A stretch of 21,874 bases of DNA, from contig JBHJGS010000015.1 in assembly GCA_050331575.1 (NCBI GenBank), forward strand, positions 1-21,874, written 5' to 3'. Below, in pieces: positions 9,001 to 13,764 of this stretch. Within the stretch, counting starts at the first letter, position 1. Each line of letters begins with the position of its first letter. The position numbers and the translations under genes are program-made. This DNA is from JBHJGS01 sp050331575 (GTDB lineage: Bacteria; Pseudomonadota; Alphaproteobacteria; Sphingomonadales; Rhodothalassiaceae). The notes under the pieces are model-generated. The model had not been told where the DNA came from. It searched no databases and was given only the letters and a program-made list of their open reading frames with translations.

Positions 9001-9195
9001 GGCACGATTGTCGAGGCCAATCAGGGCGTCACCAAGGGCATGCGCGACCGATTCGAGGATCTGCGCGGGCGTTTCTCCGACGCCATGACCGCGCGCGATG
9101 CCATCGTGGAGGACGAATTGGCGGCCTATAATCGCGCCCATAAGGCTGCGGACCTGCCCGCGGTGATGATGAAGGATCCGGCCAGCGCGGACTGA
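6040..9195 (+). CDS. Secreted Asp-box/BNR-repeat beta-propeller protein (VPS10/sortilin-like)
   Basis: A 1051-residue exported protein. The start at 6040 follows a strong purine-rich ribosome binding site (ggggagaggg) and gives a signal peptide (1-22, ending near AYGQG). The opening FRNIGPFRGGRS and GGTGGGVWKT are typical of large BNR-repeat exported proteins. I count eleven Asp-box-like motifs (S/T-x-D-x-G-x-x-W/F): for example 75-81, 130-137, 181-188, 239-246, 287-294, 333-340, 375-381, 519-526, 584-591, 636-643 and 679-686, consistent with one or two multi-bladed propellers ending near residue 720. A FlgD/Ig-like domain follows (about 760-885, with AGINRAVWDLRG and PGDYNVTLVM), then a helical, coiled-coil-prone tail (about 890-1035). 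Such proteins are often annotated as glycosyl hydrolases, but no catalytic residues can be assigned here; binding or scaffold roles are equally possible. An intrinsic terminator follows the stop codon. Confidence 0.88.
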   Translation: MRRLMLMLMLMATSAIAWTAYGQGDATEDPGLFHGLEFRNIGPFRGGRSTAVAGHADQPMTFYMGGTGGGVWKTTNAGQDWTNVSDDYFKMGSVGAIDVAPSDPNLVLVGMGESPFRGVTSSHGDGVYLSTDAGKTWTHKGLADARQISSVKFHPDNPDHLLVAVQGSPWAPTDTRGVYRSTDGGDSFKQVLFVNDNTGAVDLKYDPSNPRIVYAAMWDYERDAHAVRSGGPGSGIWKSTDFGETWQEVGEGLPEEMGKIGVAPSGAQDGLVYAVIEAKDKGGLYKSTDGGDSWSHVNGDRRLHARSWYYMHVFADPTDPENVIVLNAPFMRSTDGGRTFSPVGVPHGDTHDLWINPERPEIMINANDGGATVTLDNGRTWSTIYNQPTAQFYRVNVDNQFFYKVYAGQQDNSTVAIRSRAPDGSIGPEDFHSVGGCESAHVAFDPDNPRYVYAGCYLGQITEYDHETRTTRDIRAYPELAFGVPPKERKYRFNWNAPILVSQHDRKTIYHAGNKVLKSTDRGYSWEEVSPDLTRDEEERQGKGGFPITNEVSENYNTIFALAESPHDADTLWAGSDDGLVHVTRDGGKRWVEVTPKKVGRALINSIDISPHDPQTVYIAATRYKENDHTPLIYKTTDGGRSWQQIASDVMEEFVRVVREDPDREGLLYAGTENGLYVSFDGGEAWQSLQLDLPHVAITDMKVAHGDLILSTQGRGFWILDDIAPLKQFEPGHETAAMHLYTPSDTVDVGGTGGRNGGPVAPNPPSGAVIYYALGEAPDLEDTVVTLEIRNAKGTLIRTLKSDAKTGAEGGGSGAGYHLPAQAGINRAVWDLRGEPLESIDGLWSIAGGRDKIVQGRPVPPGDYNVTLVMGDQSQEAQLTVLADPRLSVDEEQIAEQQNLAAQSYGMVEELQRSVNALRDAKAQVSDEVARLKDRDAEAYAELIEAGEGFVTAVDDWEAGLINTEREFFQDVLNWPDKLHSDLQMLAGTIVEANQGVTKGMRDRFEDLRGRFSDAMTARDAIVEDELAAYNRAHKAADLPAVMMKDPASAD
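6050..6072 (+). repeat. In-frame hexanucleotide repeat in the signal-peptide core
   Basis: The unit tgatgc is repeated almost four times and encodes alternating Leu-Met (residues 4-11) in the hydrophobic core of the signal peptide of the beta-propeller protein. Each unit is six bases, so slippage would change signal-peptide length by two residues without shifting the frame. Confidence 0.85.
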
Positions 9196-9215
9196 CCGCC
9201 CAAGCCTGCCACACT

Positions 9216-9254
9216 GCGCCCTTCCCCGCCTGCCCGGGGGAGGGCGTTTTGTTT
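9216..9254 (+). terminator. Intrinsic terminator after the beta-propeller gene
   Basis: The arms gcccttccccg (9218-9228) and cgggggagggc (9235-9245) pair over 11 positions with one G-U pair around a 6-nt loop, and one or two further pairs extend the base. The T-rich tract gttttgttt follows at once. It lies 20 bases after the stop codon at 9195 and should end the metX-PepSY-propeller transcript. Confidence 0.88.
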
Positions 9255-9272
9255 GGCGCCCCTTGTTCCGTC

Positions 9273-9293
9273 ATCGCGGGCCGAAGCCGCGAT
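9273..9293. repeat. Small intergenic palindrome
   Basis: Arms atcgcgg and ccgcgat pair perfectly over seven positions around a 7-nt loop, set in the context gtcatcgcgggccg. It lies in the gap of about 280 bp between the beta-propeller gene and the 55-residue gene. I recall similar gtcatcgcggg... palindromes as common intergenic repeats in Alphaproteobacteria, but have not checked this. Apart from this and the terminator I see nothing convincing in the gap. Confidence 0.4.
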
Positions 9294-9478
9294 CATCCGT
9301 CGGCGCCGGCGGCCATCAGCGACTGGACGACAGGTCGCGGCGCGGCGTCGGCTGCAGCTGCTTGACCCGCTGCGGCGCTGCACCCCCTTGTCATGGGCGC
9401 AGCGGCGCGGGACGATGGGCATTGCCGGGCGGGTCCGGTTGGTCGGAGAGTGCCCTAGGATCGCATGGGGAGATACCG

Positions 9479-9646
9479 ATGGCAGAGCAATCCCGCAGCT
9501 CGCAGACGTCCGCAGCGATTGTCGAGCTGCGACCGGGCGCTGACCGCCAAGCCCGCGCCCTGCGCCGCGGCGGCACTGCTGAGGATGCGCGCGACCCATT
9601 TGCCATGGCCGCCCTTCTGGCCGCGCAGGCGGAGCAGGAGCCGTGA
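9479..9646 (+). CDS. Unrecognised 55-residue protein, coupled to the DUF294 gene
   Basis: A short frame starting at an ATG with a well-placed purine-rich ribosome binding site (ggggaga, about 6 bases upstream). The product begins MAEQSRSSQTSAAIVELRPG and ends MAALLAAQAEQEP; it is alanine-, arginine- and glutamate-rich, has one possible C-terminal helix, no cysteine, no signal peptide and no membrane segment. I do not recognise it. The best support for its being real is that its TGA overlaps the GTG start of the next gene (GTGA), the same arrangement seen between other genes here. Its position suggests a small partner or regulator of the nucleotidyltransferase, or merely a leader peptide that sets up translation of it. 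Confidence 0.6.
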   Translation: MAEQSRSSQTSAAIVELRPGADRQARALRRGGTAEDARDPFAMAALLAAQAEQEP

Positions 9647-11550
9647 GCGAGACCACAGCCGCGCCCCGGCCGGCGGTTGAGCTTCTTGAGGTGCGGGATT
9701 TTCTGGGCGCGCATCCGCCGTTCGATCACTTGGCCGCGGAGGATCTCAGCGCGCTCGCCCGCCGCATTGAGATCAGCTACGCCCGCAAGGGCACCCAGAT
9801 CCTTCGCCACGGCGTCCCCAACACGCATCTGTACATGATCCGCGCTGGGGCGGTGGATCTGCATGAAAATGGCAGCGATTTCCGCGCCCGGGTCGGCGAG
9901 GGCGACTATTTCGCCTTCTCCTCGCTGTTGCGCGACGATGTCACGCGGATGGCCGCCATGGCGGTGGAGGATTGCCTGCTGTATCGCCTGCCCGCAGCGG
10001 CGTTTCGCAGCGTGATCGAGCGTCACCCTCAGATCGCGCGCTATTTCGCGCTGGCCGAATCCGACCGGCTCCGTCATGCCCTGGAACGCCGGCGCAGCGC
10101 CGTTTTGGGCATTGAGGACACGCCCCTGTTGACCGCCCGGCTGGGCGAGTTGATCAGCCGGCCGACCCTGCATTGGGTGGGCCCGGATCTCAGCGTCGCC
10201 GAAGTCGCCCGCAAGATGACGGACCATGATGTCTCGACCATGCTCATTCTGCAGGAGGGCCAGCTGCGCGGCATCTTTACCGACAAGGATCTGCGCCGCC
10301 GGGTCATGGGCCAGGGCCGCGCCTGGGACACGCCGATCACCGCGGTGATGACGCCGGACCCGATCACCCTGCCGGCGCAGGCCAGTGCGCTGGAGGCGCT
10401 TCTGGCGATGACCCGGCATCGCATCCACCATATCCCCGTCCGTCGCGAGGACGGCGCCATCTTGGGCATCATCAGCGCCAATGATCTGCTCGGCCGGATG
10501 AGCGCGCAGGCGCTGTATCTGGCCGACCGCATCGCCCGGGCCGGCAGTGCCGAGGCGATCGCCGAGCAGACCGCGCGCATTCCTGACTGTCTGGTTTCGT
10601 TGGTCGACAGCGGTGTGCCGGCCCGCGAGATCGGCCGCTTTCTGTCCTCCGTGGGGGAGGCGGCGCATGTGCGCTTGGCGCAGCTGGCCGAAGCCGAATT
10701 GGGCCCGCCGCCGGTGGCCTATGCGCTGTTGGTGTTCGGGTCACTGGCGCGCGGTGATCAGACGGCTCGGTCGGATCAGGACAATGCCCTGCTGGTGTCC
10801 GACGCCTTTCAGGCCGAGGCCCATGACGGCTATTTCCGGCGGCTGGCGGCCATCCTGTGCGATGGCCTGAATCGCGCGGGCTATGTCTACTGCCCCGGCG
10901 AGATCATGGCGACGACGCAGCGCTGGCGGCAGCCGCTGGCGGCCTGGCAGGCGCAGTTTCATCGCTGGATCACCACGCCTGATCCCGATGCGGTGATGCA
11001 TGCCACGATCTTCTTCGATCAACGCGTGATCCATGGCGATGCCGCCCTGATTGCGCCGTTGCAGGCCGATATTCAGCGCTGGGCGGAGGGCAACCGGATC
11101 TTTCTGGCGCATCTGACCAAGGATGCGCTGAAGGCCAGCCTGCCCCTGGGCTTCTTCCGCCAATTGGTGCTGTCCCGCGACAAGGACCACAAGGACCGGC
11201 TGAATCTGAAACAGCAGGGCACGGCGCCTCTGGTCGACATCGCTCGGGTCTATGCCTTGGCGCATGGCCTCAGCGCGGTAAACACGCAGGATCGATTCGC
11301 CGAGGCGGAGCGGGTTCAGGCTCTGGCCGCCTCCGACGCGGCCAATCTGCGCGATGCCTTCGCCTTCATCAGCGACGTTCGGCTGCGCCACCAGGCCGAA
11401 CAGATCCGCCATGGCGAGCCGCCGGACAATTTCGTCGCACCGAAGGTGCTCAGCCGCTTCGACCGTGACCATCTGAAGGATGCCTTCGCCCTGGTACGCG
11501 ACGCTCAGCAGGCGCTGGCGCTGAGGTTCGGCGGCGGCCTGATGCGCTGA
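9643..11550 (+). CDS. cNMP-like / CBS pair / DUF294 nucleotidyltransferase-like protein
   Basis: A 635-residue cytoplasmic multidomain protein. Domains in order: cyclic-nucleotide-binding-like fold (about 22-130), two CBS domains (about 172-225 and 236-288, likely adenine-nucleotide sensing), DUF294 nucleotidyltransferase (about 310-440) and DUF294 C-terminal domain (about 475-625). The transferase site reads FGSLARGDQTARSDQDNAL: Gly366-Ser367 and the metal ligands Asp378 and Asp380 are intact, as in GlnD-like enzymes. The phosphate-binding cassette of the first domain is degenerate: GEGDYFAFSSLL (85-96) has no FGE, although Arg102 is kept, so cAMP binding is doubtful. The GTG start overlaps the previous stop, with aggag just upstream. 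Substrate and target are unknown. In other Proteobacteria such genes often sit beside acetate-type sodium/solute symporters and an exonuclease; only the exonuclease is found here. Confidence 0.9.
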   Translation: MSETTAAPRPAVELLEVRDFLGAHPPFDHLAAEDLSALARRIEISYARKGTQILRHGVPNTHLYMIRAGAVDLHENGSDFRARVGEGDYFAFSSLLRDDVTRMAAMAVEDCLLYRLPAAAFRSVIERHPQIARYFALAESDRLRHALERRRSAVLGIEDTPLLTARLGELISRPTLHWVGPDLSVAEVARKMTDHDVSTMLILQEGQLRGIFTDKDLRRRVMGQGRAWDTPITAVMTPDPITLPAQASALEALLAMTRHRIHHIPVRREDGAILGIISANDLLGRMSAQALYLADRIARAGSAEAIAEQTARIPDCLVSLVDSGVPAREIGRFLSSVGEAAHVRLAQLAEAELGPPPVAYALLVFGSLARGDQTARSDQDNALLVSDAFQAEAHDGYFRRLAAILCDGLNRAGYVYCPGEIMATTQRWRQPLAAWQAQFHRWITTPDPDAVMHATIFFDQRVIHGDAALIAPLQADIQRWAEGNRIFLAHLTKDALKASLPLGFFRQLVLSRDKDHKDRLNLKQQGTAPLVDIARVYALAHGLSAVNTQDRFAEAERVQALAASDAANLRDAFAFISDVRLRHQAEQIRHGEPPDNFVAPKVLSRFDRDHLKDAFALVRDAQQALALRFGGGLMR

Positions 11551-12161
11551 TGCGTTGGCAATCCCGCCAGCGCTGGCCGCAAACCCGACTCAAGCCGGCC
11601 ACGCCGTTGGACGCGGTGGGCTTTCTGAGCGTCGATCTGGAAACCAGCGGGTTGGATCCGCGGCGCCATGCCATTGTGTCGGTGGGATGGGTTGCGCTTG
11701 ACGGTTTGGCAATTGCAGCGGGCAGCGCCGGCGCGTTGACGGTCCGCAGCACCGGACTGTCCGAGGACATTGGCGCGCGCTTTCATGGCCTCGGCCATGA
11801 TGCGGTGGCTGCCGGCGTGCCGCTTTCGGCGATGTTGGCGGCGTTTCAAGCCGCAGCGCATGGCCGCGTGCTGATCGCGCATGGGGCGGCGATCGAACGA
11901 GAGTTTCTGGCCAAGGCGTTCCGGCGGTGCGCGCTTCCCGCGTTCGCGGCCCAAATCGTTGACACCTTGGCGCTGGAACAGCGCCGCCCCGGCGACTGCG
12001 GACCGGGTCGACTGCGCCTGGATGCCTGCCGACATCGGTACAATCTACCGCGCTATAAGGCGCATGACGCCCTAAGCGACGCGTTGGCCTGTGCGGAATT
12101 GTTTCTGGCTCAGCAGGCCCATGCGGGCTGGAAGCGGTTGGGCCAGGTTCTAACCGGTTAG
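11550..12161 (+). CDS. DnaQ-fold (DEDDh) 3'-5' exonuclease
   Basis: A 203-residue exonuclease of the polymerase III epsilon superfamily. Exo I is VDLETSGLDP (Asp29, Glu31). Exo II is IAHGAAIEREFL, with Glu116 where most members have Asp. Exo III is AHDALSDALA (His172, Asp177), so it is the DEDDh type. It is shorter than most fused epsilon proteins and lacks a clear polymerase-binding tail, so replicative proofreading is unlikely. The ATG shares one base with the upstream stop (TGATG), tying it to the DUF294 protein. Its TAG overlaps the stop codon of aqpS on the other strand by four bases. Substrate (DNA, RNA or small nucleotides) is not evident from sequence. Confidence 0.88.
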   Translation: MRWQSRQRWPQTRLKPATPLDAVGFLSVDLETSGLDPRRHAIVSVGWVALDGLAIAAGSAGALTVRSTGLSEDIGARFHGLGHDAVAAGVPLSAMLAAFQAAAHGRVLIAHGAAIEREFLAKAFRRCALPAFAAQIVDTLALEQRRPGDCGPGRLRLDACRHRYNLPRYKAHDALSDALACAELFLAQQAHAGWKRLGQVLTG

Positions 12162-12850
12162 GCCTTGTGCGATTGCCGCGCAGCCCCCTTTGCTGCCGGG
12201 GCCAGCAGCCAGCCGACCGCGGCCACGGCCAGCACCGCGCCAAACAATTGTGCGGCTACGAAAGCGGGCACGTCCAACGGCCGGATGCCCGCGAAGGTAT
12301 CGGAAATGCCGCGGGCGATGGCAACGGCGGGATTGGCGAACGAGGTTGAGGCGGTGAACCAATAGGCTGCCGTGATATACAGGCCCACCAGCCACGCAAC
12401 AGCTTCGGCCCGCACACGAACGCTGATCAGGATCGTCGCAACCAGGCCAAAGGTGGCAATTATCTCCGCCAGCCATTGGCCGGAGCCGGTCCGGGCGGTC
12501 TGCGCCAATTGCAGCAGCGGAAGATCGAACATGGCATGGGCGGTGATGCTGCCGATCAGGCCGCCGACAATCTGCGCCAGCGCATAGGCCGAGGCCGCGC
12601 TGGGGGCAATCTGCCGTCGCAGCGCAAAGGCAAGCGTGACCGCCGGATTGAAGTGTGCGCCCGACACCGGGGCCAAAAGCGAGATCAACACCATCAAGAT
12701 CGCACCGGTCGGCACGGTATTGGCCAGCAGCGCCAGGGCCGGATCGCCGGTCAGCCGTTCGGCCATGATGCCGGAGCCGACGACGGTGCCGACCAGGAAA
12801 CCGGTGCCTGCCGCTTCAGCGGCCAGACGGCGTGACAAGGGCATTATCAT
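12158..12850 (-). CDS. aqpS: Aquaglyceroporin, probable arsenite channel AqpS
   Basis: A 230-residue MIP-family channel with six hydrophobic helices. The first half-helix motif is HFNPAVTL (NPA at 68-70), the second FANPAVAIAR (NPA at 173-175). The position after the second NPA, normally the selectivity-filter Arg, is Val176. As I recall, Sinorhizobium AqpS also has Val there; that channel passes arsenite out of the cell in an arsR-aqpS-arsC operon lacking a pump. Placement directly after arsC supports the same role: arsenate entering by phosphate transporters is reduced and arsenite leaves down its gradient. The ATG at 12850 overlaps the arsC stop (ATGA); a second ATG at 12844 is possible. 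The reading frame stays open further upstream inside arsC, but that part is not MIP-like. Confidence 0.9.
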   Translation of the reverse strand: MIMPLSRRLAAEAAGTGFLVGTVVGSGIMAERLTGDPALALLANTVPTGAILMVLISLLAPVSGAHFNPAVTLAFALRRQIAPSAASAYALAQIVGGLIGSITAHAMFDLPLLQLAQTARTGSGQWLAEIIATFGLVATILISVRVRAEAVAWLVGLYITAAYWFTASTSFANPAVAIARGISDTFAGIRPLDVPAFVAAQLFGAVLAVAAVGWLLAPAAKGAARQSHKA

Positions 12851-13371
12851 TGCGCGAGCGTCTTCTGCGGCGGCAGGCCAACCGCGCCGATCGCTGTCAG
12901 CTGCTCTTGCAGGCTGCGGCGATCCAGATCCTCCACCGGCAGGTCGACCAGGAAAGCAATCCGTGCGCGCAGAACCTGGAAGGCGTCGATAAAGGCCTGC
13001 CGGCGGCGCACCATCGGGCCGTCCACCGCGGCGGGATCGGGCAAACCCCAATGCGCCGTCATCGGCGCGCCGGGCCAGACCGGGCAGGCTTCCGCGGCGG
13101 CGGAATCGCACACGGTCAGGACCAGATCCATTTTCGGGGCGTTGGGGGCGGCGAATTCCTGCCAGGATTTCGACCGCGCGAACTGCGTGTCAAAGCCCAT
13201 GTCCTGCAGGATTTGCAAGGCGAGCGGATGCGGTGTCGGCTTCGGTTGCGAGCCGGCGGAAAAGGCTCGAAAGCGGCCGTGGCCGGCACGCGCGAGTATG
13301 GCCTCGGCCAAAATCGACCGGGCGGAATTGCCTGTGCACAAAAATAAAACATGAAATGCCGGTTTAGCCAT
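12847..13371 (-). CDS. arsC: Arsenate reductase, low-molecular-weight phosphatase type
   Basis: A 174-residue enzyme that reduces arsenate to arsenite in the cytoplasm. The P-loop is FLCTGNSARSILAEA, with nucleophile Cys12 and Arg18. A second cysteine pair lies in LTVCDSAAAEACPVWPG, spaced by eight residues, fitting the redox relay of this family, and HWGLPDPA supplies the region with the expected acidic residue. The electron donor (thioredoxin or glutaredoxin) cannot be told by eye. The length is slightly above the usual 130-145, with a helical tail after residue 135. A strong ribosome binding site (gggagg) lies 6-7 bases before the ATG, inside the end of arsR, and the two genes overlap by 8 bases. 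Confidence 0.93.
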   Translation of the reverse strand: MAKPAFHVLFLCTGNSARSILAEAILARAGHGRFRAFSAGSQPKPTPHPLALQILQDMGFDTQFARSKSWQEFAAPNAPKMDLVLTVCDSAAAEACPVWPGAPMTAHWGLPDPAAVDGPMVRRRQAFIDAFQVLRARIAFLVDLPVEDLDRRSLQEQLTAIGAVGLPPQKTLAQ

Positions 13372-13711
13372 CGACTGCCTCCCTCGCCGCCAAAAGGTTC
13401 TGGAGGACCGGACGGCAGAGCTCCGGCCGGCCTCCGCAACAGTCTTCCAAAAGAAATGCTACCAAACTGTGCATTGCTGAAAGATTGGCGGTATATCGGA
13501 TCAGCCGGCCCTGCCGCTCGGCGTGAACCAGGCCGGCGTGAGCCAGAATCGACAGATTGGCCGACAGTGTGTTGGGCCGAACCTTGAGGCGTCGGGCGAT
13601 GTCGCCTGCCGGCAGGCCGTCCGGGCCCTGGCGGACCAGCAGGCGGACAACCGCAAGCCGGGTTGGCTGGCTCAACGCGGCAAACGCGGACAGGGCGGCA
13701 GAAGACTCCAT
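13364..13711 (-). CDS. arsR: ArsR-family arsenic-responsive repressor
   Basis: A 115-residue winged-helix repressor. The core reads LSQPTRLAVVRLLVRQG, then the recognition helix region PNTLSANLSILAHAGLV and the wing ERQGRLIRYTAN. The probable arsenite site is the C-terminal cluster Cys91-Cys92 and Cys99 (DCCGGRPELC), like the C-terminal site of the Acidithiobacillus-type ArsR rather than the CVC helix site of the plasmid R773 type. I chose the ATG at 13711 because it fits the family N-terminus. A TTG at 13747 would add 12 residues, but it coincides with the likely -35 box. No Shine-Dalgarno sequence precedes the ATG, which suggests a leaderless message. First gene of arsR-arsC-aqpS, so it should control its own operon. 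Confidence 0.93.
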   Translation of the reverse strand: MESSAALSAFAALSQPTRLAVVRLLVRQGPDGLPAGDIARRLKVRPNTLSANLSILAHAGLVHAERQGRLIRYTANLSAMHSLVAFLLEDCCGGRPELCRPVLQNLLAAREAVDG

Positions 13712-13727
13712 AATTCTAGAAATATGG
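13708..13727. promoter_or_regulatory. Putative ArsR operator palindrome
   Basis: A 20-bp palindrome centred on ctag matches its own reverse complement at 18 of 20 positions; the core is ttctagaa and the outer arms are ccata and tatgg. It overlaps both the predicted -10 box and the arsR start codon, so a bound repressor would block polymerase. ArsR-family dimers bind such AT-rich inverted repeats. Binding by this ArsR is inferred. Confidence 0.7.
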
Positions 13728-13747
13728 AAATCACGGCGACAGATCAA
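13719..13747 (-). promoter_or_regulatory. Predicted arsR promoter, probably leaderless
   Basis: Reading the minus strand, a -35-like TTGATC (13747-13742) and a -10-like TATTTC (13724-13719) are separated by 17 bases. Seven bases after the -10 box comes the A of the arsR ATG. If this promoter is right, transcription starts at the start codon. It lies inside the 53-bp gap between treY and arsR. Confidence 0.5.
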
Positions 13748-13764
13748 GCGATCGGGCCAAGGCC

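Noticed and set aside
12851..13111. AqpS as a 317-residue protein with an 87-residue N-terminal extension
   Set aside because: The extension overlaps arsC in another frame and is arginine/glycine-rich; the MIP fold starts at 12850, where the ATG overlaps the arsC stop.
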